From Synechococcus sp. PROS-9-1 (GTDB lineage Bacteria > Cyanobacteriota > Cyanobacteriia > PCC-6307 > Cyanobiaceae): 64,000 nt of DNA. This document shows positions 46,470-55,638 of the stretch, piece after piece; position 1 is the first letter of the stretch; every line of letters begins with the position of its first letter. The translations under genes were made by a program, and so were the position numbers. The notes under the pieces were generated by a model. That model did not search any database and was not told the origin of the DNA. It worked only from the letters and a program-made list of their open reading frames with translations. The stretch spans positions 1,488,001-1,552,000 of the forward strand of contig NZ_CP047961.1 in assembly GCF_014279775.1 (NCBI RefSeq), read 5' to 3'.

Positions 46470-48266
46470 ATGCGCGTCTCCCGCCTGATGCTGGTGACGC
46501 TGCGGGATGTTCCCGCTGACGCCGAAATCGCCTCGCAACAATTGCTGATTCGTGGCGGATATATCCGACGCGTTGGCTCAGGAATCTATGCCTATCTCCC
46601 ACTGATGTGGAGGGTCCTTCAAAGGGTGATGAGAGTCGTCAGGGAGGAGATGAATCAAATCGGGGCACTTGAAACGTTGTTACCTCAACTTCAACCTGCC
46701 GAATTATGGGAAAAAAGTGGCCGTTGGCAGGGATACACCGCAGGCGAGGGGATCATGTTCCACCTGGAAGATCGCCAGGAACGTTCCCTTGGGTTAGGCC
46801 CCACCCACGAGGAAGTGATCACGGAATTGGCCAGTGATCTACTGAAGTCGTATCGCCAGCTCCCCGTCACCCTTTATCAAATTCAAAGCAAATTCAGGGA
46901 CGAGATTCGCCCTCGCTTTGGCTTGATGCGGGGCCGCGAATTCATCATGAAGGATGCCTATTCCTTCCATGGAGATGAAGCAGATCTGGCCAGCATGTAT
47001 GCAGAGATGAAGAGGGCTTATACCCGAGTGTTCCAACGTTGCGGCCTGACGGCTGTCGGAGTTGATGCCGACAGTGGAGCCATCGGTGGCGCCGCATCCC
47101 AGGAATTCATGGTGACGGCAGATGCTGGAGAAGATTTGATCCTCATCAGTCCTGATGGTGATTACGCCGCAAATCAAGAGAAAGCCGTCTCGATCGCACC
47201 CCCTGCTCTGCCATTACCAGGCGGAGAATCACAGGTCATTTCCACTCCAGGGCAGATCACGATTGATGCGCTCTGTTCGGCCCAGTCACTTGATCCCAGC
47301 CAGGTCACCAAAGTGCTGTTGCTACTCGCCAAGCTTGAATCTGGCGATGAACAGCCAGTTCTTGTCTGTCTGCGCGGAGACCAAGAACTCAACGAGGTGA
47401 AGCTCGTTAATGCACTCACACAACAACTCGACAGCCCCGTTCTCGATCTCAACCCGATCAATGCCGAACAACTGAAATCTCAAGGACTGCAACCCTTGCC
47501 GTTTGGTTCTATCGGCCCTGATCTCTCAGATGACCACCTCACTGGTGCGCGCAGCTGGCGGAACACGTTCTACAAACTCGCTGACACAACAGCTGCCGAG
47601 CTGGACCGTTTTGTCTGCGGAGCAAACACCCGCGACGAGCACCGTTGGGGGTGCAACTGGTCTGATCTGGGCGCCATTCCAGCGATGGATCTCCGCAATG
47701 CCAGAGCAGGCGATCACTGTGTCCACAGGCCAGACCAGCGCCTCGAAGAACGACGCGGGATCGAGGTGGGACATATTTTTCAACTCGGTCGCAAGTACTC
47801 CCAATCCATGGGGGCTCAAATCACCACAAAAGAGGGCAAACAGGAGCACCTCTGGATGGGGTGTTACGGCATCGGAATCTCACGACTGGCCCAGGCCGCC
47901 GTTGAGCAGCATCACGATGACGCCGGAATGATCTGGCCACTCAGCATTGCTCCGTTTCAGGTGATCGTGGTGGTGGCCAATGTTCAAGACGAAGTCCAAA
48001 TGGCCCTCGGTGAGGAGATTTACAACGAACTCCGTGCCTCGGGGATCGATGTCCTACTGGACGATCGTGGTGAGCGGGCCGGGGTGAAATTCAAGGATGC
48101 CGATCTCATCGGCATCCCTTGGAGAGTTGTCGTTGGTCGTGCAGCCGCCGAAGGGAATGTGGAGCTGGTGCAACGGTCAGAACGGGACGCAAACGTTTTA
48201 AGCCGAGCCGAAGCCATCTCGTCCCTTCTCGAAGCGATTCCAACCGAGCTTCGGGTCCAGCTCTGA
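46470..48266 (+). CDS. proS: Prolyl-tRNA synthetase (bacterial type)
   Basis: Class II synthetase that charges tRNA-Pro. Motif 1 region with SGIYAYLPLMWRVLQRV, motif 2 KFRDEIRPRFGLMRGREFIMKD, an inserted INS editing domain of about 180 residues (roughly 220-400), motif 3 YGIGISRLAQAAVEQHHDD, and the C-terminal anticodon-binding domain (AGVKFKDADLIGIPWRVVVG). 598 residues is normal for the cyanobacterial form. Followed by psb27 after 32 bases on the same strand. Confidence 0.97.
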   Translation: MRVSRLMLVTLRDVPADAEIASQQLLIRGGYIRRVGSGIYAYLPLMWRVLQRVMRVVREEMNQIGALETLLPQLQPAELWEKSGRWQGYTAGEGIMFHLEDRQERSLGLGPTHEEVITELASDLLKSYRQLPVTLYQIQSKFRDEIRPRFGLMRGREFIMKDAYSFHGDEADLASMYAEMKRAYTRVFQRCGLTAVGVDADSGAIGGAASQEFMVTADAGEDLILISPDGDYAANQEKAVSIAPPALPLPGGESQVISTPGQITIDALCSAQSLDPSQVTKVLLLLAKLESGDEQPVLVCLRGDQELNEVKLVNALTQQLDSPVLDLNPINAEQLKSQGLQPLPFGSIGPDLSDDHLTGARSWRNTFYKLADTTAAELDRFVCGANTRDEHRWGCNWSDLGAIPAMDLRNARAGDHCVHRPDQRLEERRGIEVGHIFQLGRKYSQSMGAQITTKEGKQEHLWMGCYGIGISRLAQAAVEQHHDDAGMIWPLSIAPFQVIVVVANVQDEVQMALGEEIYNELRASGIDVLLDDRGERAGVKFKDADLIGIPWRVVVGRAAAEGNVELVQRSERDANVLSRAEAISSLLEAIPTELRVQL

Positions 48267-48298
48267 CCCGCGTAAAGTCCACCAAATTTCCTCCGGTC

Positions 48299-48721
48299 AT
48301 GATCGCCGTACTGAAACGCCTCACTAGCCGTCTAATCAATCTGAGCCTGGCCCTTTGCCTTGGGCTTTCTTTACTCGTTACGGCCTGCGGAAACGAGTCG
48401 TCCACGCTTACCGGGGACTACGTCCAAGACACAATTGCTGTTGCCCACACCATTCACGACACCTTGGCGTTGCCCCAGGACGCGGCGAATCGTCAAGAGG
48501 CTGAGGGAGAGGCCCGCGACTTAATCACCGACTACGTGTCTCGTTACAGAGCACGTCCCAAGGTGAACGGCTTGAGTTCATTCACGACCATGCAGACCGC
48601 ACTCAACTCCTTGGCTGGTCACTACAACAACTACACCAACCGTCCCGTTCCCGATGCTCTGAGAGCCAGGATCGACAAGGAATTGGGTAAGGCAGAAAAA
48701 GCAGTCGTTCGCGGAACTTGA
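48299..48721 (+). CDS. psb27: Photosystem II assembly lipoprotein Psb27
   Basis: Psb27 binds to unassembled PSII (CP43 side) in the thylakoid lumen and keeps the manganese cluster site open during repair. The 140-residue protein starts with a signal sequence ending in the lipobox LLVTACGN (Cys about 28), then a four-helix domain beginning TGDYVQDTIAVAHTIHDTL, the family pattern. The frame is open upstream inside proS; the ATG at 48299 is chosen because it starts the signal peptide. It lies 32 bases after proS and 90 bases before purA. Confidence 0.9.
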   Translation: MIAVLKRLTSRLINLSLALCLGLSLLVTACGNESSTLTGDYVQDTIAVAHTIHDTLALPQDAANRQEAEGEARDLITDYVSRYRARPKVNGLSSFTTMQTALNSLAGHYNNYTNRPVPDALRARIDKELGKAEKAVVRGT

Positions 48722-48811
48722 TCACAAAATCGATCAGCACTTTGACCGCAGGCATGACTGTCTGCGAAAGTGCTGGATTGTGCAGAAATGCGGCTTCGGG
48801 CCGCCGATTCT

Positions 48812-50125
48812 TTGGCCAATGTTGTCGTCATCGGTGCTCAATGGGGTGACGAGGGAAAAGGAAAGATCACCGATCTTCTGAGCCGCTCCGCTGATGTTGT
48901 GGTGCGTTATCAGGGAGGCGTTAATGCTGGCCACACCATCGTGGTGGACGGTCGAGTGCTCAAACTTCACCTGATCCCTTCCGGAATCCTCTACCCAGAC
49001 ACCACGTGCCTGATCGGCTCCGGAACCGTGGTTGATCCCAAGGTGATGCTTGGAGAACTCGACATGCTGATCTCCAACGGGATCGACATTTCAGGCCTGC
49101 AGTTGGCATCAACGGCGCACGTCACGATGCCTTACCACCGCCTCTTGGATCTGGCGATGGAAAAGCAACGAGGTGAACGCAAAATCGGCACAACCGGCCG
49201 CGGCATCGGCCCCACCTACGCAGACAAGTCTCAGCGAAGTGGCATCCGTGTTCTCGACCTGCTCGACGAAGATCGACTGCGAGATCGGCTTGAAGGGCCT
49301 CTGAGCGAGAAGAATCAACTGCTCGAAACCATCTATGGCGAAAAGCCATTGGATGCTGAGGAGATCATCCGTGAATATCTGGCTTACGGAAAACGCCTCG
49401 CCCCTCATGTGGTGGATTGCACCCGAGCCATCCATGAAGCCGCAAGCGACCGCAAAAACATTCTTTTTGAGGGCGCGCAAGGGACTCTGCTCGACCTCGA
49501 TCACGGCACTTATCCCTATGTGACTTCCTCCAACCCGGTGTCAGGAGGTGCCTGCATCGGTGCTGGCGTGGGTCCGACCCTGATTGACAGAGTGATTGGA
49601 GTCGCCAAGGCTTACACCACTCGGGTTGGGGAAGGTCCCTTTCCCACAGAGCTGTCTGGAAGTTTGAACGACCAGCTGTGTGATCGAGGCGGGGAATTTG
49701 GAACGACCACTGGCCGCCGTCGCCGCTGTGGCTGGTTTGATGGCGTGATTGGACGCTATGCCGTTCAAGTCAACGGACTGGATTGCCTTGCGATCACCAA
49801 GCTCGATGTGCTTGACGAAATGGATGAAATCCAAGTTTCAGTCGCCTACGAGCTCGATGGCGAACGCATCGATTACTTCCCCAGCAGCTCCGAAGATTTC
49901 GCTCGCTGCAAGCCAATCTTTGAGACTCTCCCAGGCTGGCAATGTTCCACGGCTGAATGCCGTCGACTCGAAGACCTTCCTGCTCCGGCAATGAACTACT
50001 TACGCTTCCTAGCCGACTTGATGGACGTGCCGATTGCGATCGTTTCCCTTGGTGCCAGCCGAGACCAAACGATCGTGGTGGAAGATCCGATCCATGGCCC
50101 TAAGCGCGCTCTCCTCAGCGCCTGA
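48812..50125 (+). CDS. purA: Adenylosuccinate synthetase, TTG start
   Basis: PurA joins IMP and aspartate using GTP, the committed step to AMP. Motifs: [20 protein letters not shown] at the start, [21 protein letters not shown], and GPFPTEL / [10 protein letters not shown] later. Homologues begin just before [14 protein letters not shown], which puts the start at the TTG at 48812 (437 residues). GTG at 48770 and ATG at 48788 are in-frame alternatives with no better ribosome site. Preceded by psb27 (90 bases) and followed by 74 bases before the kinase. Confidence 0.95.
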   Translation: MANVVVIGAQWGDEGKGKITDLLSRSADVVVRYQGGVNAGHTIVVDGRVLKLHLIPSGILYPDTTCLIGSGTVVDPKVMLGELDMLISNGIDISGLQLASTAHVTMPYHRLLDLAMEKQRGERKIGTTGRGIGPTYADKSQRSGIRVLDLLDEDRLRDRLEGPLSEKNQLLETIYGEKPLDAEEIIREYLAYGKRLAPHVVDCTRAIHEAASDRKNILFEGAQGTLLDLDHGTYPYVTSSNPVSGGACIGAGVGPTLIDRVIGVAKAYTTRVGEGPFPTELSGSLNDQLCDRGGEFGTTTGRRRRCGWFDGVIGRYAVQVNGLDCLAITKLDVLDEMDEIQVSVAYELDGERIDYFPSSSEDFARCKPIFETLPGWQCSTAECRRLEDLPAPAMNYLRFLADLMDVPIAIVSLGASRDQTIVVEDPIHGPKRALLSA

Positions 50126-50199
50126 GCGCGCTCGCATCGCCCCCTCAGAGCAGCGATCCAGCGAACCGCCATACTTTCGCTGTATTAACGACTGCAGAG

Positions 50200-51213
50200 A
50201 TGTCCTCCACTCCACGGTTCAGCACTGCCAGTTCTCTCGACGTTGTGGGCATCGGTAACGCCATCGTCGACGTGTTGGTTCAAACCGAGGACCAGTTTCT
50301 GAGCGATCACAACCTCAGCAAGGGCAGCATGGCCCTTGTGGATGAAGATCAAGCCAAAAGCCTTTACGAAGCCAGCGGTCCAGGTCTCGAAACCTCCGGA
50401 GGTTCAGCCGCCAACACACTGGCTGGTCTCGCTCAACTCGGGAGCAAGGCTGGGTTCATTGGTCGTGTTCGTGACGACCAACTTGGGAGCATCTTCATCC
50501 ACGACATCCAGTCTGTCGGGACCCGTTTCGAGACACCGGCTGCCGTGAGCGGTGCGAGCACGGCCCGTTGCCTCATTCTCGTGACCTCGGATGCTGAACG
50601 CACCATGTGCACCTACCTCGGTGCTTCAACCCAACTGGACCCTGATGATCTCGACCTCTCCATGGTTCGCGACACCAAGGTTCTTTATCTCGAGGGCTAC
50701 CTCTGGGATAGTCCTGCAGCCAAAAAGGCCTTCATCACAGCCGCTGAAGCCTGCCGAGAAAGCGGCGGTCAAGTCGCCCTGTCGCTATCCGATGGCTTCT
50801 GCGTCGACCGTCACCGTGAAAGCTTTCTTGAGCTTGTTGACGGACATGTGGATGTGCTCTTTGCCAATGAGGATGAGATCAAATCGCTGTACGGAGCAGC
50901 TGACTTCGAGAGCTCGCTCGAACAAGTCAAAGGTCGTTGCAGCGTGGCCGTACTCACCCGCAGCGCTCAAGGATCTATCGTGCTCAGCGGTGATCAGCGC
51001 TGGGAAATCCCCTCCTACAAGCTTGGAGATCTCGTCGACACCACGGGAGCAGGGGATCTCTATGCGGGTGGCTTCCTGCATGGCTACACCCATGACTTCC
51101 CTTTAGACGTCTGCGGAAAAATGGGGTCCATCTGTGCCGGACAAGTCGTGACTCAATTAGGGCCACGCTCGAAGGTTTCACTGCCTGATTTGATCGCTAA
51201 GCATCTGAATTGA
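50200..51213 (+). CDS. PfkB-family sugar or nucleoside kinase
   Basis: A carbohydrate/nucleoside kinase of the ribokinase fold, 337 residues. N-terminal GIGNAIVDVLVQTEDQFL, substrate loop ETSGGSAANTLAGLAQLG, RCLILVTSDAERTMCTYLG, and the ATP/anion-hole motif VDTTGAGDLYAGGFLHGYT with the catalytic aspartate. The ANTLAGLAQLGSKAGFIGRV region resembles adenosine kinases and the cyanobacterial sugar kinases of unknown substrate. The 3' end overlaps the convergent cutA by 17 bases. Confidence 0.9.
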   Translation: MSSTPRFSTASSLDVVGIGNAIVDVLVQTEDQFLSDHNLSKGSMALVDEDQAKSLYEASGPGLETSGGSAANTLAGLAQLGSKAGFIGRVRDDQLGSIFIHDIQSVGTRFETPAAVSGASTARCLILVTSDAERTMCTYLGASTQLDPDDLDLSMVRDTKVLYLEGYLWDSPAAKKAFITAAEACRESGGQVALSLSDGFCVDRHRESFLELVDGHVDVLFANEDEIKSLYGAADFESSLEQVKGRCSVAVLTRSAQGSIVLSGDQRWEIPSYKLGDLVDTTGAGDLYAGGFLHGYTHDFPLDVCGKMGSICAGQVVTQLGPRSKVSLPDLIAKHLN

Positions 51214-51529
51214 TCGACGCCGCGGCCCAAGCGCCATAGGCGTGCGATGGCTGAGCCTGCCAGTGAAGGATCTCGGGGTTGTCGTAGCTGTGGAGTGCCT
51301 GAATGGCCCCAAGCACCGCGCTCAACCCGGGAGCGGTGGTCTTGATCAGAAGCTGCACTTCATCGGCATGTTCAACCCGTCCTTCCCAGCGGTAGCACGA
51401 TTGAATGACCTGAAAGCTCACGCAAGCTGCCAGCTCACGACTGATCAGTTGCTCAGCGAGTGCAGAGGCTCTCTGTTGATCAGCCTCGGTGGTTAAAACC
51501 AACCACAAAGCATCAGGTTGTTGTGCCAT
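51197..51529 (-). CDS. cutA: CutA1 divalent cation tolerance-like protein
   Basis: A small trimeric ferredoxin-fold protein, PII-like in structure. Motifs: WLVLTTEADQQRASALAEQL, LAACVSFQVIQSCYRWEG, EVQLLIKTT and LHSYDNPEILHWQAQPSHAYG. 110 residues, normal. First linked to copper tolerance in E. coli but its true role in cyanobacteria is unsettled. It overlaps cobK upstream by 17 bases. Confidence 0.92.
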   Translation of the reverse strand: MAQQPDALWLVLTTEADQQRASALAEQLISRELAACVSFQVIQSCYRWEGRVEHADEVQLLIKTTAPGLSAVLGAIQALHSYDNPEILHWQAQPSHAYGAWAAASINSDA

Positions 51530-52328
51530 TCAGATGCGCCAGAAGCTGGCTCACGCTATGCACGACAGGAACTTCAGCAATGGGTGAAGGTCGGCGCAGG
51601 AGCCATAACTCAAACCCCATCTGCATCGAAAGGCTCGCCCAAAGCGCCTCAGTCGCTCCCCCTGACTGCCTGCAGACCACGTCTGTGATCGCCCAGCGCC
51701 TGCAAACCGCAGCTTCCAGTGCACCTGGCTGGGGACCCTGGAGTGGTCGCACCACCGCTAAGTGTTCTGGTGGAATGCCCGCTGACGCTGCCTGAATCAC
51801 AGACATTGGCGAAGGAAGAACTCGGGCAAACACTGTGGCCCCTGATTCACGAGCAACCTTCGCTGCTTCAACCAACTGGCGGGCACCAAGGGCCAGGAGA
51901 AGTCGTCGTCCCGATAGGGGTTGAGCAGCAAGGTCAGCCATAGAGCCGAGCACAACCGCCTTACCCGAGTCCTCCATCCGCCGTTCGAATCGCACCAACC
52001 GCTGACCTGAGCCCTTGCAAGCCTGGTTCAACTGGTTACTGATCCTTAGTGCAAACGGGTGAGTGGCATCCACCACCCAATCCACAGGAATCGCATGCAG
52101 CCATTGAGAAATTCCCTGTGAACCACCCAAAGCACCCACGTGAATCCCTTCCAAGTCCATCCCCCGATAGGGATGGGCAGCAGTGGCGCCCACCACGCTG
52201 ACGTGGACATGCCAGCCCTTCGAGATCAGAACCGCAGCCAAATGCGGCCCATCACCCGTCCCTGCCAGCAACCAGACAGTCCCCTGGCGATTCTCCTGTC
52301 GGTGCATCAGGATGGCGCTCACTATCAC
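51513..52328 (-). CDS. cobK: Precorrin-6A/cobalt-precorrin-6A reductase
   Basis: CobK/CbiJ reduces a double bond of precorrin-6A with NADPH in corrin synthesis. Features: a Rossmann start WLLAGTGDGPHLAAVLISKG, VDATHPFALRISNQLNQAC (the family signature DATHPFA), VLLALGARQLVEAAK-type segment, and PPEHLAVVRPLQGPQ. About 271 residues. The ATG seven codons in (52307) may be the true start, just before the Rossmann strand; otherwise only 8 bases separate it from divergent ssb. It joins cobO as the second corrinoid gene in the window. Confidence 0.9.
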   Translation of the reverse strand: MIVSAILMHRQENRQGTVWLLAGTGDGPHLAAVLISKGWHVHVSVVGATAAHPYRGMDLEGIHVGALGGSQGISQWLHAIPVDWVVDATHPFALRISNQLNQACKGSGQRLVRFERRMEDSGKAVVLGSMADLAAQPLSGRRLLLALGARQLVEAAKVARESGATVFARVLPSPMSVIQAASAGIPPEHLAVVRPLQGPQPGALEAAVCRRWAITDVVCRQSGGATEALWASLSMQMGFELWLLRRPSPIAEVPVVHSVSQLLAHLNGTTT

Positions 52329-52336
52329 AGCTGAGA

Positions 52337-52819
52337 ATGAACCACTGCGTGCTCGAGGTGGATGTCCTTCAAGCTCCCACCCTGCGATACACCCAAGACA
52401 ATCAAACGCCCATTGCAGAGATGGACGTGTCCTTCGATGCGCTCCGACCCGATGACCCCAAGGGGCAGTTGAAGGTGGTCGGATGGGGCAACCTCGCCCA
52501 AGACCTTCAAAACCGCGTGCAGGTCGGGCAGCGTCTCGTCATTGAGGGCCGACTGCGTATGAACACGGTTCCTCGTCAAGACGGCACCAAAGAGAAAAAA
52601 GCTGAGTTCACCCTCTCGCGGCTGCATTCCGTGGGCGCGGCGGGATCCAGCCAAGGCCAGCCCCCTACCGCTGCGCGCACAGCGCCAGCTCGACCCGTAC
52701 CAGCTCAAACGCCCCAGTCCTCCGAATCACCAAGCAAGCCAGCGGCGCTGGAGCAGGAATCAGCGGCTCAGTGGAACACCTCCCCCCTGGTTCCCGAGAC
52801 CGACGACATTCCCTTTTAA
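52337..52819 (+). CDS. ssb: Single-stranded DNA-binding protein
   Basis: An OB-fold single-strand binder with VLEVDVLQAPTLRYTQ, IAEMDVSFDA, VVGWGNLAQDLQ and VEGRLRMNTV, followed by a proline/alanine-rich tail that ends in DDIPF, the conserved acidic tip that docks replication and repair proteins. 160 residues. The core is a little shorter and more divergent than E. coli SSB (the first strand begins NHCVLEVD). Divergent from cobK. Confidence 0.9.
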   Translation: MNHCVLEVDVLQAPTLRYTQDNQTPIAEMDVSFDALRPDDPKGQLKVVGWGNLAQDLQNRVQVGQRLVIEGRLRMNTVPRQDGTKEKKAEFTLSRLHSVGAAGSSQGQPPTAARTAPARPVPAQTPQSSESPSKPAALEQESAAQWNTSPLVPETDDIPF

Positions 52820-52840
52820 GGCCAGGAGGCTCCAGAGTTT

Positions 52841-53035
52841 TCACTGACTTTTGTCAGAGAATTGCTCTGAAGCGCGCAACAGCAGCTGACCCAGTTCTCG
52901 TTCGAGGGCCGCTAAATCCAGTCTTAATTCTGGCCAGCGGCCGCGATCAATTTGTTCGAGCAACCAAGCGCGGTCCGTCTCCAGCTGGGCAATCAGCTCT
53001 CGGGTTTCTACGGGCTGCTCGGTCGGGGTGTTCAT
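52841..53035 (-). CDS. Small helical protein, 64 residues
   Basis: A charged helical protein, probably a coiled coil (RELIAQLETDRAWLLEQIDR and LRLDLAALERELGQLLLR), with no cysteine or membrane segment. Function unknown; pattern of conservation-like heptads and the lack of any overlapping gene support it. Convergent to ssb (21 bases) and divergent to DUF2854. Confidence 0.62.
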   Translation of the reverse strand: MNTPTEQPVETRELIAQLETDRAWLLEQIDRGRWPELRLDLAALERELGQLLLRASEQFSDKSQ

Positions 53036-53102
53036 GATTGTTGGACTCCTCCACCCATCCTGCAGCCCTTTTGGTCACAATGGCTTCAATGCACGGGCCC
53101 CC

Positions 53103-53669
53103 ATGAACGAGCTCATTTCGCCCGGAAGTCTGATCACCATCGCTGGCGGTGTCCTCACCGTGGTTGGTGCTTTGGCCTACGGAGCTGGCAATGCCAATCT
53201 CAGCCTGCCCACCATTTTTTACGGAATTCCCATTCTTCTGGGAGGTCTTGCGCTCAAATCCTCAGAACTTCCCCCAGCACGCCGGGTAACACCCAAAGCA
53301 AAATTGCGCGAAGAACGCGAGGCGGCGTCTCCAGAACTGGTCAAGCTGCTGAACGACGTCACTCGCTGGCGCTATGGGCAGAAAGCTCACCTCGAGAGCT
53401 CTCTCGAAGCCTTGAAACTCTGGGATGAGGACAAGCCTTCTCAGCTGCTGGAGATTGAAGAGCTCAGCAATGAAGATGGATATGGTCTAAGGATGCGCTT
53501 TGCCTGTGAAGCCGTAGGTCTCGAGCGTTGGCAAGAACGCCGCGAACGCTTAGGTCGTTTTTTTGCCAAAGGGTTAGAAGCGCAAATCCTGCCGTTGGAG
53601 AACGATCAGCTCGATTTGACCCTGCTTCCAAAGAGTGACTCCACGACAGGCGAGCATGGAGAGCCCTGA
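53103..53669 (+). CDS. DUF2854 membrane protein
   Basis: A conserved cyanobacterial/plastid family of unknown role. Two membrane helices near the N-terminus (about 9-28 [18 protein letters not shown] and 37-52 [16 protein letters not shown]) and a soluble C-terminal part (about 60-188). The true start is the ATG at 53103 (188 residues); the open frame to 53028 runs into the divergent small gene. It precedes argB by 11 bases and may be co-transcribed with it. Confidence 0.8.
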   Translation: MNELISPGSLITIAGGVLTVVGALAYGAGNANLSLPTIFYGIPILLGGLALKSSELPPARRVTPKAKLREEREAASPELVKLLNDVTRWRYGQKAHLESSLEALKLWDEDKPSQLLEIEELSNEDGYGLRMRFACEAVGLERWQERRERLGRFFAKGLEAQILPLENDQLDLTLLPKSDSTTGEHGEP

Positions 53670-53680
53670 GCAGCTGCAGC

Positions 53681-54538
53681 ATGGATGATTCCCAACGGGT
53701 CTCCGTCCTGAGCGAGGCCCTTCCTTACATCCAACGATTCGCTGGTCGGCGAATCGTGGTCAAGTACGGCGGTGCGGCCATGGTCCACGCAGAGCTGCGT
53801 GACGCCGTCTTTCGCGACATCGCCCTGCTGGCCAGTGTGGGAGTGCAACCGGTGGTGGTTCATGGCGGAGGCCCAGAGATCAACACCTGGCTGAAGCGGC
53901 TCAATATTCCCTCTGAATTTCGTGACGGTTTGCGAGTCACCGATGCCGACACGATGGACGTGGTGGAGATGGTTCTTGTCGGGCGAGTGAACAAACAGAT
54001 CGTCAATGGACTCAACCGACTGGGAGCAAATGCAGTAGGTCTCAGCGGGAGTGATGGCCGACTGGTCGAGGCACGTCCCTGGGGTGATGGCAACCATGGC
54101 TTGGTCGGCGATGTGGCTCGGGTAAATCCAGATGTGTTGGAACCACTCCTGGCACGGGGATACGTTCCGGTGATTTCAAGCGTGGCTGCCAACCCGGAAG
54201 GGGAATCTCACAACATCAATGCCGACACGGTTGCTGGAGAGCTTGCCGCTGCACTCGAAGCAGAAAAATTGGTTTTGCTGACTGACACCCCAGGAATCCT
54301 TCGCGATCGCGACAACCCCGACTCCCTGATCCGACAACTCAGGCTCTCTGAGGCACGGCAATTGATCCACGACGGTGTTGTTGCCGGTGGGATGACGCCC
54401 AAAACCGAATGTTGCATTCGTGCCCTAGCTCAAGGAGTTGCTGCAGCGCACATCGTGGATGGTCGTATCCCCCACGCCCTGCTCCTTGAAGTGTTCACCG
54501 ATGCAGGCATCGGAACGATGGTTCTGGGCCGCGGTTAA
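53681..54538 (+). CDS. argB: Acetylglutamate kinase
   Basis: ArgB phosphorylates N-acetylglutamate, the arginine-controlled step of ornithine synthesis. Signature: [40 protein letters not shown], and [12 protein letters not shown] near the end. The N-terminal helix [15 protein letters not shown] is that of arginine-sensitive hexameric enzymes, which in cyanobacteria bind PII (GlnB) to relieve inhibition, so nitrogen control is expected. 285 residues. Followed after 3 bases by the TPR-DUF3153 gene. Confidence 0.97.
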   Translation: MDDSQRVSVLSEALPYIQRFAGRRIVVKYGGAAMVHAELRDAVFRDIALLASVGVQPVVVHGGGPEINTWLKRLNIPSEFRDGLRVTDADTMDVVEMVLVGRVNKQIVNGLNRLGANAVGLSGSDGRLVEARPWGDGNHGLVGDVARVNPDVLEPLLARGYVPVISSVAANPEGESHNINADTVAGELAAALEAEKLVLLTDTPGILRDRDNPDSLIRQLRLSEARQLIHDGVVAGGMTPKTECCIRALAQGVAAAHIVDGRIPHALLLEVFTDAGIGTMVLGRG

Positions 54539-54541
54539 TCG

Positions 54542-55636
54542 ATGACCCATGCACTGGCAGCTGCTGAAGCCGCTCTCGAGCGTGGCGATTACGGCCAGTG
54601 CATCGCACTGTTGGAGCCGCTCGCAGAAGCCAACCCGATCAGAGACAGTCAAGGGGCTGAGATCCGCTTGCTGTTGGTCACAGCTTGGATGGGAAAAGGA
54701 GATGAGAGCAAGGCGCTGAGCATCTGCCGACTGCTCACCCGTTGCAAGGATCCAGAGCTGCGCAACAGGGCGCGGCAATTGCTGGAGGTTCTTGAGGCGC
54801 CAAGCCTGGCACGACCTGAGAGCTGGTCGATTCAAATCCCTACTTTGGAGATGGATCCCAGTGTCGGCCAACGTCCAAAGCTGTTGAATCGCCGCAAACT
54901 GCCACCGCCACCGCCATCACCTCCTACCGGTCCAACCCGAGCCCCAGCATCAGGCTTCGCGGTGCTGGTCATCACCGTGCTGGTGGGGCTAACGCTCTTG
55001 TTGAGCGGCTGCGTACGCATCACAGCAGACCTCAGCCTCCCAGGACCAGACAGGGTTGAGATAGCTTGGACGATCGACAGCCGCAGTGGCTTAAGACTTC
55101 CTTGGCAGGACGCGTTCAGCCGAGAGTTGAGGGCGATGAATCTGCCTTGGAAGATTCGCAACTCAGGCAACGGTCACCTTGAGGTGAAAGCACCAACCCA
55201 AAACAGTGAAGACGCCGCTGCACTCCTCAGCCAAACGGTGGCGGCAGCAGGACGAACCGCCGGCCTGGTATTGCCAACACCCACCCTCAAACTGGAAGAG
55301 CGAAATTGGATCGTGGGTCTTAAGCAGGAGCTGCTCTTGGAGCTGGATCTCAGCGCTCTTCAGCGCCTGAATGAGCTGGAAATCGCTGTACGGCTTGGGA
55401 ACCAAGCAAGCTTGCGCAGCTTGCAAAGCAGCCCTGCCGTGGCGAGTAAAAACGCAAAGGGCGAGCTCATCTGGCCGCTCACGATTGGCGTTCAGAATCG
55501 TTTGCAATGGAGCCAATGGCGCTGGAGCCGCCTCGGGCTGGGCAGTCTCGTGATCTTGGCGCTGCTTGTGTTGACCGCCAGCCTGCAACGGCTTCGGCTG
55601 CTCATGGGTTTCGGCTACCCGGAATTACCGTCCTGA
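54542..55636 (+). CDS. TPR-like domain fused to DUF3153 membrane domain
   Basis: 364 residues in two parts. The N-terminal part (1-85) is helical with tetratricopeptide-like pattern (ALERGDYGQCIALLEPLAEA). A proline-rich linker (LPPPPPSPPTGP) leads to a membrane helix (about 139-160) ending in LLLSGCVR. The rest is the DUF3153 family (cyanobacterial lipoprotein-like) with a closing C-terminal helix, followed by RLRLL and a short cytoplasmic end. The internal LSGC resembles a lipobox but lies 155 residues in, so lipidation is unlikely in the fused form. It may be a fusion of two neighbours in other species. Two bases from convergent priA. Confidence 0.78.
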   Translation: MTHALAAAEAALERGDYGQCIALLEPLAEANPIRDSQGAEIRLLLVTAWMGKGDESKALSICRLLTRCKDPELRNRARQLLEVLEAPSLARPESWSIQIPTLEMDPSVGQRPKLLNRRKLPPPPPSPPTGPTRAPASGFAVLVITVLVGLTLLLSGCVRITADLSLPGPDRVEIAWTIDSRSGLRLPWQDAFSRELRAMNLPWKIRNSGNGHLEVKAPTQNSEDAAALLSQTVAAAGRTAGLVLPTPTLKLEERNWIVGLKQELLLELDLSALQRLNELEIAVRLGNQASLRSLQSSPAVASKNAKGELIWPLTIGVQNRLQWSQWRWSRLGLGSLVILALLVLTASLQRLRLLMGFGYPELPS

Positions 55637-55638
55637 GT

